DNA of 42,270 nt from Loigolactobacillus jiayinensis (GTDB taxonomy: Bacteria > Bacillota > Bacilli > Lactobacillales > Lactobacillaceae): assembly GCF_003946445.1 (NCBI RefSeq), contig NZ_RHOF01000035.1, forward strand, positions 1 through 42,270, read 5' to 3'. The notes under the pieces are model-generated. The model ran no database searches. It was not told where the DNA came from and was given only the letters and a program-made list of their open reading frames with translations. This document shows, piece by piece, positions 16,125 to 25,829 of this stretch; position 1 is the stretch's first letter, and each line of letters starts with the position of its first letter. The translations under genes and the position numbers were made by a program.

Positions 16125-17012
16125 TTAAGCGCGGGGATGATAGCGATTATATGCCTCACGTAAATGTTTTTGGGACACATGGGTGTAAATTTGTGTTGTT
16201 GAAATATCAGCATGCCCTAATAATTCTTGCACGACTCGTAAATCAGCCCCATTTTCTAACAAATGGGTCGCAAACGAATGCCGCAACGTATGTGGTGTAA
16301 TATCTTTATCAATTCCCGCTGCTTTAACCATTTGTTTTAAGTTTTTCCAGATACCTTGCCGGGTAAACGGTCGACCGTAATGATTGAGAAACAAAATCGG
16401 CTCACTTTGTCCTGACTTTAAGAACGTGGGCCGACTTGTTTCTAAATAACGGTTGATCCAATCGATTGCAACGTCACCAATGGGAATTAAACGCTCCTTA
16501 TCACCTTTACCAATTGTTTGGATCAAGCCTAAGCTTAAGTGTAATTCCGCTAATTTTAAATGGGTCAATTCACTGACCCGTAAACCAGTAGCGTACAGCA
16601 CTTCCAAAATTGCCCGATCACGAATACCTAACGCAGTTGTGGTGTCAGGTACAGCCAGCAAGCGTTTGATTTCATTTTGCGACAATACTTGGGGTAAATG
16701 TTGTTGCTTCTTAGGCGAATCAACTTGTTGCATCGGATCAATCGTTATTTGTTCTGTTTCCAACAAATAACGGTAAAACTTACGTAAACTGGACACCATC
16801 CGAATGACACTATTAGTCGCCATTTTTTGTGTTTTTAATGTGCCTAAAAAATTTATGATCACAAAACGATCCTGTTCAAAACTAGACATTTTTTGTTGTT
16901 CTAAATAAGTTTTAAATTTAGTTAAATCGCGGGTGTAACTGCTAACCGTATTTTGGGCTAACCCTTTTTCAACCGTTAAATACCGCTTAAAATCCGCAAG
17001 TTGATTGGTCAT
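16125..17012 (-). CDS. xerD: Site-specific tyrosine recombinase XerD
   Basis: Resolves chromosome dimers at dif with XerC or a second recombinase, coupled to cell division. The 295-residue protein has the N-terminal core-binding SAM-like domain (1-90) and the catalytic domain with Arg145, Lys169, His241, Arg244, His267 and nucleophile Tyr276, offset by exactly three from Escherichia coli XerD. The context, next to fur, is the Bacillus xerD context rather than that of codV/xerC. A TTG at 17021 is in frame; ATG at 17012 was preferred for family length, though GGAAG lies only two bases before it, so the start is uncertain. Confidence 0.95.
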   Translation of the reverse strand: MTNQLADFKRYLTVEKGLAQNTVSSYTRDLTKFKTYLEQQKMSSFEQDRFVIINFLGTLKTQKMATNSVIRMVSSLRKFYRYLLETEQITIDPMQQVDSPKKQQHLPQVLSQNEIKRLLAVPDTTTALGIRDRAILEVLYATGLRVSELTHLKLAELHLSLGLIQTIGKGDKERLIPIGDVAIDWINRYLETSRPTFLKSGQSEPILFLNHYGRPFTRQGIWKNLKQMVKAAGIDKDITPHTLRHSFATHLLENGADLRVVQELLGHADISTTQIYTHVSQKHLREAYNRYHPRA

Positions 17013-17086
17013 AACTTCCAATAAAGATTCCCACTCTTCCTTAATTCAAGGCAAGTTGCCGCTAATCACTTGGCCTGCAGCAAACC

Positions 17087-17572
17087 CTACTCTTCCTTAG
17101 CCTTTGCCGCCTGAGCCTCGCGATTATGGCGCTGACAATCAGCACAGATACCTTGAAAAGTTAGTTTATGATCCTGAACATGAAAATGATACTGCTGTTC
17201 AACTAAACGTTCCACATCGTGTAATAAGTCTTCATGAACCTCTTGGATCTTACCACACTGTGTGCACTGTAAATGATGATGAAAATGCTGCTGTGCGCCT
17301 TCACGCCGGAGATCATAACGAATCAGGCCATCAGTAAAACTTACCTTATTAACGATATTTAGCTCGGTTAAGATTTCCAAAGTTCGGTAAACTGTTGCCA
17401 GCCCAATATCAGGTGTTGACGCCTTAACTAATAGGTAAACTTCTTCTGCGCTTAAATGTCCGGTCTCATTTTGTAACAATGATACCACGGTAGCTTCCCG
17501 CTGTGGCGTCAACTTAAAGCCTGCTTGATGTAATTGTGCCTTGATTTTTTTCACGTATGCCTGATCGACCAT
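17087..17572 (-). CDS. fur: Fur-family metal-responsive regulator
   Basis: A 161-residue dimeric repressor with N-terminal winged helix (about 10-85, GFKLTPQREATVVSLL and DIGLATVYRTLEIL) and C-terminal metal-sensing domain. Structural zinc ligands Cys103/Cys106 (CTQC) and Cys143/Cys146 (CADC) are present, as is the regulatory His cluster (HFHHHLQC, 96-103). Position before xerD and after cvfB matches Fur in Bacillus, so Fur is more likely than PerR or Zur, but sequence alone does not settle the metal. ATG at 17572 follows GGGGGA. Confidence 0.9.
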   Translation of the reverse strand: MVDQAYVKKIKAQLHQAGFKLTPQREATVVSLLQNETGHLSAEEVYLLVKASTPDIGLATVYRTLEILTELNIVNKVSFTDGLIRYDLRREGAQQHFHHHLQCTQCGKIQEVHEDLLHDVERLVEQQYHFHVQDHKLTFQGICADCQRHNREAQAAKAKEE

Positions 17573-17600
17573 CCTGATCCCCCGCTTTCACGCTCATCAA

Positions 17601-18479
17601 TTATTCTTCGTTTTGTTCAGCTAGTACCGTTTGACCATCAATTTGTTTGACCACGCCGGCTTTCATTAAATGGCCTAGTGCCCGCTTAAATTGGCCTTTA
17701 CTGATGCCAAAATATTGCTTGATGTCTTCTGGACTACTTTTATCCGTATACGGCATTTTTTGTTCTGGCTGATGTTGTAAAACTGCTAAAATCATTTGCG
17801 CATCATCACCAATAGCTTCATACGCCCGTGGCCGCAACGATAAATTCAAAATACCATCAGGCCGCACACCAATCACCCGAGCCTTGACGTGCTGACCTAA
17901 GCGTGGTTCAGTGTCACGTTCACTGGGATGAATAAAGCCTAGATAATGATCGGATGTGAAAACATAACTGCCAACGATTTTCAGCCGGTAAACAGTACCA
18001 ACGACATTGGTGTTCTTCAAGCTCGCATCAGCCTTTTTAGCCATTTGTTGAAAACGGTCCTCATCAGCTAAATCACCCCAAATACGCCCCTTGTTATCAA
18101 TGGTTAAACTAACTAGTAAATAATCGCCACGTGCTGGCCAGATTTGTTTGATCGTTGGTAGCTCGTCTAAGGAAACAACAACATCCTTATTCGGTAAGCC
18201 AATATCGACAAAAACACCAAGATCATGCCGAACTGCTACCACTGGTACGAAGTCAAAGCGACCAATCTGAACTCGGGGAATTTTTGTTGTGATCTGCAAC
18301 TCATGATCTTCATTCTCATAAGCAAAACCAGTAATTGCATCGGTTACCCGATGCTCCTTAGTCAATTCTGACTTAGCAATCCGGTAAGTAAACCCTTCAT
18401 GTTGTGCAAAATAATAATCTTCGTTCTCGTCGGTGACGGTCACCGAAATTTTATGTCCCATTGCTTGATTTACGTCCAT
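17601..18479 (-). CDS. cvfB: CvfB-like S1 RNA-binding protein
   Basis: A 292-residue RNA-binding protein of the CvfB/YitL family, known in Staphylococcus aureus as a virulence and gene-expression factor. It is built from S1/OB-like domains (about 1-65, 70-135, 145-215, with LGVFVDIGLPNKDVVVSLDEL and YVFTSDHYLGFIHPSE) and ends in a winged helix (about 228-285, SPEDIKQYFGISKGQFKRALGHLMKAGVV). This matches the known structure of the family. An AAGGAG site precedes the ATG. It is 28 bases from fur and 45 bases from the DUF441 gene, suggesting one transcript. Confidence 0.92.
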   Translation of the reverse strand: MDVNQAMGHKISVTVTDENEDYYFAQHEGFTYRIAKSELTKEHRVTDAITGFAYENEDHELQITTKIPRVQIGRFDFVPVVAVRHDLGVFVDIGLPNKDVVVSLDELPTIKQIWPARGDYLLVSLTIDNKGRIWGDLADEDRFQQMAKKADASLKNTNVVGTVYRLKIVGSYVFTSDHYLGFIHPSERDTEPRLGQHVKARVIGVRPDGILNLSLRPRAYEAIGDDAQMILAVLQHQPEQKMPYTDKSSPEDIKQYFGISKGQFKRALGHLMKAGVVKQIDGQTVLAEQNEE

Positions 18480-18524
18480 AATATCTCCTTCAAGTTCAGC
18501 TTAAAGCTGTTAAATTTCTATTTT

Positions 18525-18989
18525 TTATTTGATCAATGATAATGATTGCATAACTTGGATGATCACAAAGGTCATTCCTGATGCAATCACCGGTCCGGCA
18601 GCAATCCCTTTAAATAAAACGACACCCATAATCGTACCAAAAACTAGCGCAACGGTAATTTCTGGGCTTTGTGATAGCAAACCAACACCCTTACTGGATA
18701 AAACGGCTACCAGCACGCCACAAGCCACCGCAATAAAGCCAACTGGTGACTTAAACGCATTCAATAAGTCTTTAAAACCAATCTGGCCAGTCGCAATCGG
18801 CACTAAAATGGCGACTGAAATCACGGTGACGCCCCAATTGATTCCTTTAGCCTGAATCGTCGTTAATAGCTTTTGCGTATGCGGAATTAATTTTAAAACT
18901 AAAACTACCCCTGATGCGATCACCAAGGATTGGTTTTTACCTAAAAGGGCAACCACTAGAATAATTGCTAAAAACAACCAGCTTTCCAT
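18525..18989 (-). CDS. DUF441 integral membrane protein (YtwI-like)
   Basis: A 154-residue hydrophobic protein with about four transmembrane helices (about 3-35, 51-75, 80-100, 110-150) and the family-typical [27 protein letters not shown] start. The position next to pyk matches YtwI in Bacillus subtilis. Function is unknown; small size and even spread of helices suggest a transporter-like or structural role, but nothing more can be said. AAGTAGG precedes the ATG. Confidence 0.85.
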   Translation of the reverse strand: MESWLFLAIILVVALLGKNQSLVIASGVVLVLKLIPHTQKLLTTIQAKGINWGVTVISVAILVPIATGQIGFKDLLNAFKSPVGFIAVACGVLVAVLSSKGVGLLSQSPEITVALVFGTIMGVVLFKGIAAGPVIASGMTFVIIQVMQSLSLIK

Positions 18990-19136
18990 AAAACCTACTT
19001 TCTAAACCCTATAATACCTGTCTTTGAAAGCACTAATGTATTCAGAATCATTTTTATTAATATTTTTATTTTAATATAGCCAGTTATATTGAAAAATTAA
19101 TTCAATTTTTACCCGTACTTTCATTAATGATAGCAC

Positions 19137-19170
19137 AAAAAAAAGCCATCGTGTCAAACACGACGGCTTT
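19137..19170 (-). terminator. Terminator of pfkA-pyk
   Basis: Stem of AAAGCC-TCGTGT and ACACGA-GGCTTT (one A/C bulge pair) with a 3-base loop, followed on the minus strand by eight T (19137-19144). It starts 10 bases after the pyk stop. Confidence 0.92.
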
Positions 19171-19180
19171 AATTTAAAAA

Positions 19181-20941
19181 TTACATTGCGTTAGAAGCAC
19201 CGCGATAAATGATACCACGACGAGAATCAACAGTAATTACTTCGTCATCAGCAATCAATGAAGTCGCATCAGTTGCACCAACGACAACTGGGATACCCAT
19301 TGCAATACCAACAACAGCAGCATGACTAGTTAATCCGCCAGCTTCAACGATCAATGCGCTTGATTTCTCAATTGCTGGTAAGTAATCTTTATCAGTTGTC
19401 TTAACAACTAAGATACCACCTTCGACCGCTTTTTGATTAGCTTCAGCAGCTGAAGTCGCAATGACAGTCTTACCAATAACGGTTTGATCGCCAACGCCTT
19501 GGCCTTCAACTAATTTTGAGCCGATCAATTGGATCTTCATAACGTTAGTTGTACCGCGTTCGCCAACTGGCACACCAGCAGTGATCAAGATCAAGTCGCC
19601 TTCTTTAGCGAAACCTAAATCTTGTGCTTTTTGTGAAGCCAAGTTGAACATATCATCAGTTGATGCTGGCTTGTCAGTTACGATTGGTTGAACACCCCAG
19701 TTAACGGCCAAGCCGCGACGAGTGCGTTCGTCAAAAGTAATTGCCAAGATGTCTGACTTAGGACGATACTTGGAGATCATCCGGGCAGTGAAGCCAGATT
19801 CAGTTGCAGCAACAATTGTACGGATGCCTAAGTTACGAGCAGTATGGGCAACGGATTGACCAATTGCTTCTGTAACGTCAGTCTTGCTGAATTCTTTCAA
19901 AGCGAATGAGTCAGCATCAACCATTGCTTTTTCAGCGCGTTCAGCGATTTTTGCCATCGTTGCAACTGATTCTACAGGGTATTTACCGTTAGCACTTTCG
20001 CCAGAAAGCATTGTTGCATCAGTACCATCAAAGATAGCGTTGGCAACATCAGTAGCTTCGGCACGAGTAGGCCGTGGGTTTTCTTGCATTGAATCTAACA
20101 TTTGAGTGGCAGTGATAACTGGTTTACCAATTGCATTGCACATCTTGATCAAACGTTTTTGAATAATTGGGACGTTTTCAACAGGAATCTCGACACCCAT
20201 GTCACCACGAGCAACCATCAAACCATCAGAAACCTTTAAGATTTCACTGATGTTGTCGATACCTTCTTGTGATTCAATTTTAGGGAAGATTTGGACATGT
20301 TCCATGTGCTTTTCTTCTAATAATTCACGAATATCTAAAACATCTTGTGCTTTACGAACAAAGCTAGCAGCAATGTAGTCAATATCATGGTCTAAACCAA
20401 AACGGATATCAGAAGCATCCTTTTCAGTGATCCCTGGTAAGTTGATTGCTACGCCAGGTGCGTTAACACCTTTACGGGAGCCAAGTAAACCGTCGTTTTC
20501 AACTTCAACGATAAGTTCGTTGTTGGCGTCATCTTTTTCAGTGACTTTCATGTCGATCAAACCATCATCAAATAAGACATGGCCGCCAACATGAACATCA
20601 TCAAACAAACCTGGATAAGTAACCGCAATCTTATCTTTAGTCCCTTCAATGGAATCATCCATTGAAATACGTGTTACATCGCCGGTTTTGAACGCAATTT
20701 TGCCTTCTTTTTCAACTGTAGTGCGAATTTCAGCACCCTTAGTATCCAGCATAAAGCCGATCATCTTACCAGTTTCTTTAACTGCATCACGTGCTTGTTG
20801 CATCCGGTCTTCATGTTCTGCATGATCACCATGTGAGAAGTTGAAACGGAATACGTTAGCACCAGCTTCGATCAATTTTTTAATTGTTGCTTTGTCGGAA
20901 CTAGCAGGACCAAGTGTACTTACGATCTTGGTTTTCTTCAT
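19181..20941 (-). CDS. pyk: Pyruvate kinase with C-terminal PEP-utilizer domain
   Basis: Last ATP-forming step of glycolysis: phosphoenolpyruvate + ADP to pyruvate + ATP. The 586-residue protein has the barrel core with KIVSTLGPAS, NFSHGDH, the active-site IFPKIESQEG / GLMVARGDMGVEIP and MLDSM, then the allosteric domain, and an extra C-terminal domain (about 480-580) like the swivelling phosphohistidine domain of PEP-utilising enzymes, with the typical GGLTSHAAVVGIAMGIPVVVG. This extension is normal for Bacillus and lactobacilli. ATG follows AGGGAGAG. It is the second gene of the pfkA-pyk operon, 61 bases after pfkA, and ends at a strong terminator. Confidence 0.98.
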   Translation of the reverse strand: MKKTKIVSTLGPASSDKATIKKLIEAGANVFRFNFSHGDHAEHEDRMQQARDAVKETGKMIGFMLDTKGAEIRTTVEKEGKIAFKTGDVTRISMDDSIEGTKDKIAVTYPGLFDDVHVGGHVLFDDGLIDMKVTEKDDANNELIVEVENDGLLGSRKGVNAPGVAINLPGITEKDASDIRFGLDHDIDYIAASFVRKAQDVLDIRELLEEKHMEHVQIFPKIESQEGIDNISEILKVSDGLMVARGDMGVEIPVENVPIIQKRLIKMCNAIGKPVITATQMLDSMQENPRPTRAEATDVANAIFDGTDATMLSGESANGKYPVESVATMAKIAERAEKAMVDADSFALKEFSKTDVTEAIGQSVAHTARNLGIRTIVAATESGFTARMISKYRPKSDILAITFDERTRRGLAVNWGVQPIVTDKPASTDDMFNLASQKAQDLGFAKEGDLILITAGVPVGERGTTNVMKIQLIGSKLVEGQGVGDQTVIGKTVIATSAAEANQKAVEGGILVVKTTDKDYLPAIEKSSALIVEAGGLTSHAAVVGIAMGIPVVVGATDATSLIADDEVITVDSRRGIIYRGASNAM

Positions 20942-21002
20942 AGGTAGAATCTCTCCCTTGGAATTTTTTATAAAAAGACTTTAGTGTCATTTTTATCGAG
21001 TA

Positions 21003-21971
<969 letters not shown>

Positions 21972-22027
21972 TCAGGCATTTTGTTTAATTTGTTAAAGCA
22001 CAAGCACCTGTACTCAAACCCAGAAAT

Positions 22028-22056
22028 ATCATACCACTTTTCAGAAAATATGTCTG
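22028..22056 (-). promoter_or_regulatory. Promoter of pfkA-pyk
   Basis: Minus-strand CAGACA (22051-22056), 17 bases, then TATGAT (22028-22033) with an extended TGG before it. A good sigma-A promoter 66 bases before the pfkA start, just beyond the dnaE 3' end. Confidence 0.6.
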
Positions 22057-22104
22057 CTTAATCTTTGAATTTTTCATCACAAATTCATTTTAAATCGGTT
22101 TCAT

Positions 22105-25100
22105 TCAGGGTGCAGGCAACGTTTTCGCTTTCACAACCACATTTTCAGCCCCTAACACGCCTGCTAATTGCTCGACTACCGTGCTGGTCAAATCGATCCA
22201 ATAGTTTTGCCGCAACAATAATTTACGCTTTGTTGCCGGATAAAATAATAACACTGGCGTCGTCCCCTTATTTTGTTGTAGTAATTTTTGTACAGCTATT
22301 GTTTGCGCCTGCTCTAAACGCAAAAAAAGCATCTGTTGCGGCAATTGTTGTTCTAATGCCGTTGCCGCTTGAATTTGTTCTGCCAACAGTTGCAACTCAC
22401 CGCGTTGATCATCGGCTTTACCCGCCACGTAGATCACCTGACCTTTTTCCAGCCAAGAACTAACTTTGCGGTATAACCGTGGAAAAACGGTCACGTCGAG
22501 CTCATCCGTTGGATCATTAGCGGTAATAAAGGCCATTTGTTCGCCACGCTTAGTTCGGATCACTTTGATCCGCTTAATAAATAGTAACACGGCTTGGCGC
22601 TTGCCAGCTACTAACTCGCTAATCGCCACGGTCGGTTTCAACCATTGCAGATTAGCATATTTTTCCACCGGATGACCGGATAAATAAGCACCCAAATAAG
22701 TTTCTTCCTGATCTAGCTTCTCAGCTAAGGTCAAATCAGGTACTGCTTCTTCTTTCAGCGCTAATTCTTCCGCCAATAGCTCACTTTGTCCACTAAAAGT
22801 CGTCGTCGCAATCAATTGTGGGACTCGCTTTAACAACGCACCACGATTGGCATTAAATTCATGAAAAGCAGCACTATAAATCAGTGGTTCCAAATAGGAC
22901 ATGTTCACCCACTTATCATCCAATTTAGCTAAGCGCTGAAGAAATTGTTCCAACGATTTAAACCGACCGTTGGTGCGCCGCTCCGTTAATAACGCAGTCA
23001 CAAATTGGCGCCGCAACCCCTTGATGCACAATAAGCCAAACAGAATCTTATTCGGCTGCTGAAGCGTGTAGGTCAACTGACTTTGGTTGATATCTGGCGG
23101 CAAAATCGTCAAATGGCGCTTTTTGGCCGCAGCTAAATAGCTTTTGGTTTTGGTCGGGTTGCCAATCACTGAATTCAGTAACGCCGCAAAAAAAGCTGCC
23201 GGATAATGCGTTTTAAGATAAGCCAACTGGAAGGCCACCATACTGTAAGCCACTGCATGAGAACGATTAAAGCCATAATTGGCAAATCGTTCAATGTAAT
23301 CATACATTTGTGTTGCTGTTTCTTGAGTGAAATTCTGTTGCAGTGCACCAGCTACAAATTCATCCCGCTTGGCATCGATCACTGCTTTTTTCTTTTTACT
23401 CATCGCCCGACGCAAGCTATCGGCTTCACCAAGGCTAAAACCACCCATCGCCGCTGCTACTTGCATGACTTGTTCTTGATAGACCAAGATACCATAAGTT
23501 GGCGCTAAAATTGTCGCGATCCGTTGATCTGGATAGTCGGGCTCCTTTTGCTCATGTTTGCGCTGAATAAATGTCGGAATATTGACCATTGGTCCTGGTC
23601 GATATAAAGCATTAACTGCAACAACATCTTCAAAGCTCGTCGGTTGTAGCTCCCGCAAAACATTTTTAATCCCCGCAGATTCAAACTGGAATACGCCATC
23701 CGTATCCCCACGCTGAAATAGCGCTAGAGTGGCGGCGTCATCCAATGGCACTTGCGCAATCGCTAATGCTTTGCCCGTTTGTCGTTTAATTAAATTCAAT
23801 GCGTTCGCTAAAATACTTAAGTTACGTAGGCCCAAGAAATCCATTTTTAACAAACCGAGTGCTTCTACGTTGCCCATTGGTAACTGGGTCAGTAAAATAC
23901 CCTCACTACCAGTCTGTAACGGTACATAATCAGTTAAATCTTGGTCACTGAGCACAATCCCCGCCGCATGGGTCGAGTAATGCCGTGGTAACCCTTCAAG
24001 CTTACGCGCAGTCGCAAACAGCAGCTGGTTGCGTGGACTATCACTAACTAAATTACGTAAACGCAGCGATTGGTCATAGGCAGTTTTTAAATCAATGTGT
24101 AACACGTTAGGAATCGCCTTGGACCAATCCGCCATTTCAAATTGAGTCAGTCCCAATACCCGACCAACATCGCGCAACGCCTGCTTAGCCGCCAAAGTAC
24201 CAAAAGTAATGATTTGCGCCATGTGTTGCTGACCGTATTTGTCATGAACGTATTGTAGTAGCTGCTCGCGCTTATTATCTGGAATATCCAAATCAATATC
24301 CGGCATATTATGCCGCTCCGGATTCAAAAAACGCTCAAACAGTAAGTTATATTGAAGTGGATCGACTTCGGTAATGGCTAAAGCATAAGCAACCAAGGCC
24401 CCAGCAGCCGAACCACGTCCTGGTCCTGTTAAAATATGCACGCGATGCGCATACTGCATAACATCCCAAATAATCAGAAAATAGTCATCAAACCCCATTT
24501 TCTGGATCACACCAAGCTCATAATCCAAGCGTTGCTGGTAGGCTACAGGAATTTGACCATCACTAAAACGTTGCTTTAGCCCTTGTTCTGCTGTTTGCCG
24601 TAAATAGATGTGACTACTTTGGTCTGTTGGTACTGGAAATTTCGGTAATAACGAATGATGCAATTTAATTTCTAAATGACTACTAGCGGCAAAACGGACT
24701 GTTTCTGCTGCGGCTGCCGCTAACCCATTAGCTTGGTAGCGCTCGGTAATGGCAGCCGCTGTTGGTAAATAATGACTGCCTGTTTGTTGCGTGTCAGTGG
24801 TCGCCAAGGTTGTGCCAGCCTTGATATGCTGTAACACAGTGACACTAAAAGCATCTTCCGGCGCCAAGTAGCACACATCTTCTAAAGCAATCAGCGGTAT
24901 GCCACTACTTTGACTGATTTGCTTAAGACCTGCAATATAGGGCTGTCCTTCCGGCTGTAAACTGACGCCTAAGCGTAATTGGGCTGGTTTTAACGCCTGC
25001 AATTGTTGTACATATTGCTGCGCCTGCGCCATATCGGTTGCCACTAAATCTGGTAATTCGGCAGCATAAGCAGGTGTGATCACAGCCAAATGAGCTAAGT

Positions 25101-25446
25101 ACGGTTGCAACGCGGTTATTGGTACCCCTGCTTCATTGGTCATTAAATGAGTCGATAACTTTAATAATGCCTGATAACCAGCTTGATCCAGTGCATAAAC
25201 CAGTAACGGCGCAGCTTGTTCTGTTGTCAGTAAGCCGTTCGGCGCAATGGTTAACCCTAATATCGGCTGCAAACCAGCAGTACGACAAGCAGTATAAAAA
25301 TCAATACTGGCCGATAACGATTGAAAATCAGTCAACCCAACTGCCGTGTACCCCTGTGCTTTTGTATTTTTAACTAAATCGGCGATCGTTAATGAACTTT
25401 CAAGTAAACTGAAGGTACTTTTCACTTGTAATTGTACAAAGCTCAA
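22105..25446 (-). CDS. dnaE: DNA polymerase III alpha subunit DnaE
   Basis: Replicative polymerase of 1113 residues, DnaE type, which in Firmicutes works with PolC in lagging-strand and primer extension. It has an N-terminal PHP domain (1-210), the palm with catalytic PDIDLD (382-387), fingers, tandem HhH region, and a C-terminal OB fold (about 960-1040). The PHP His residues of the usual start HLQVH are Gln5 and Lys9 here, so the PHP domain is unlikely to bind metal. The frame opens at an ATG at 25464 without a ribosome site; AAAGGA lies 9 bases before the TTG at 25446, giving MSFVQLQV like Bacillus DnaE. Divergent from the DUF2929 gene. Confidence 0.96.
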   Translation of the reverse strand: MSFVQLQVKSTFSLLESSLTIADLVKNTKAQGYTAVGLTDFQSLSASIDFYTACRTAGLQPILGLTIAPNGLLTTEQAAPLLVYALDQAGYQALLKLSTHLMTNEAGVPITALQPYLAHLAVITPAYAAELPDLVATDMAQAQQYVQQLQALKPAQLRLGVSLQPEGQPYIAGLKQISQSSGIPLIALEDVCYLAPEDAFSVTVLQHIKAGTTLATTDTQQTGSHYLPTAAAITERYQANGLAAAAAETVRFAASSHLEIKLHHSLLPKFPVPTDQSSHIYLRQTAEQGLKQRFSDGQIPVAYQQRLDYELGVIQKMGFDDYFLIIWDVMQYAHRVHILTGPGRGSAAGALVAYALAITEVDPLQYNLLFERFLNPERHNMPDIDLDIPDNKREQLLQYVHDKYGQQHMAQIITFGTLAAKQALRDVGRVLGLTQFEMADWSKAIPNVLHIDLKTAYDQSLRLRNLVSDSPRNQLLFATARKLEGLPRHYSTHAAGIVLSDQDLTDYVPLQTGSEGILLTQLPMGNVEALGLLKMDFLGLRNLSILANALNLIKRQTGKALAIAQVPLDDAATLALFQRGDTDGVFQFESAGIKNVLRELQPTSFEDVVAVNALYRPGPMVNIPTFIQRKHEQKEPDYPDQRIATILAPTYGILVYQEQVMQVAAAMGGFSLGEADSLRRAMSKKKKAVIDAKRDEFVAGALQQNFTQETATQMYDYIERFANYGFNRSHAVAYSMVAFQLAYLKTHYPAAFFAALLNSVIGNPTKTKSYLAAAKKRHLTILPPDINQSQLTYTLQQPNKILFGLLCIKGLRRQFVTALLTERRTNGRFKSLEQFLQRLAKLDDKWVNMSYLEPLIYSAAFHEFNANRGALLKRVPQLIATTTFSGQSELLAEELALKEEAVPDLTLAEKLDQEETYLGAYLSGHPVEKYANLQWLKPTVAISELVAGKRQAVLLFIKRIKVIRTKRGEQMAFITANDPTDELDVTVFPRLYRKVSSWLEKGQVIYVAGKADDQRGELQLLAEQIQAATALEQQLPQQMLFLRLEQAQTIAVQKLLQQNKGTTPVLLFYPATKRKLLLRQNYWIDLTSTVVEQLAGVLGAENVVVKAKTLPAP

Positions 25447-25478
25447 TTCGCCACGTCCTTTCATTGACTATACTGATA

Positions 25479-25487
25479 ATTATACCA
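25479..25487 (-). promoter_or_regulatory. Extended -10 promoter of dnaE
   Basis: Minus-strand TGG-TATAAT, a perfect -10 with extended TG, 33 bases before the dnaE start. No good -35. Confidence 0.6.
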
Positions 25488-25581
25488 AACGAAAACGAGT
25501 TCCCCTAACCGATTGCCTTTATTTTACTTGGCTACTGACACTGAGTTAATGCATTCAACGCTTTCACTTATCCGTAAATTA

Positions 25582-25590
25582 TGCTAAAAT
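25582..25590 (+). promoter_or_regulatory. Extended -10 promoter of the DUF2929 gene
   Basis: TGC-TAAAAT on the plus strand, 26 bases before the ATG at 25616, just ahead of AGAGGTG. The -35 is weak (TTTCAC, 17 bases upstream). Confidence 0.45.
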
Positions 25591-25615
25591 CATCAAAGTA
25601 GAAAGAGGTGCCGGC

Positions 25616-25798
25616 ATGAAAAATATTATCGTCGTAATTTGGGCTTTGATTCTGGGCCAATTAGTAGGTTACATTGGCTCTGCCGTGACTTCACGGCCTT
25701 ATAGTGTCATTTCTGTAGCAATCGTTTCAGCAATCTTTGGCGTGATTGTTTGCATTTTACCACACGTCCTTGATACAAAATCCGCAACTAGTAAATAA
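25616..25798 (+). CDS. Small DUF2929-type membrane protein
   Basis: A 60-residue protein with two predicted transmembrane helices (about 3-24 and 30-50) joined by a short loop, and a polar C-terminal tail. The sequence MKNIIVVIWALILGQLVGYIGSAVTSRPYS resembles the DUF2929 family (YjzD-like), often found beside dnaE in lactobacilli. AGAGGTG is 6 bases before the ATG, and it has its own promoter and a terminator, so it looks real despite its size. No function is known. Confidence 0.75.
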   Translation: MKNIIVVIWALILGQLVGYIGSAVTSRPYSVISVAIVSAIFGVIVCILPHVLDTKSATSK

Positions 25799-25828
25799 AA
25801 AAAGACCGACATTTGCCGGTCTTTTTTG
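25797..25828. terminator. Bidirectional terminator between DUF2929 and clpB
   Basis: Stem of AAAAAAGACCG and CGGTCTTTTTT (11 bp) with an 8-base loop. Plus-strand T6 (25822-25827) and minus-strand T6 (25798-25803) make it work for both convergent genes; it overlaps the end of the small gene and stops 2 bases before the clpB stop. Confidence 0.88.
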
Positions 25829-25829
25829 T

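Noticed and set aside
22065-22463. Plus-strand open frame of 132 codons
   Set aside because: It is antisense to the dnaE 3' end, has no ribosome site and no recognisable protein character; a shadow of dnaE.
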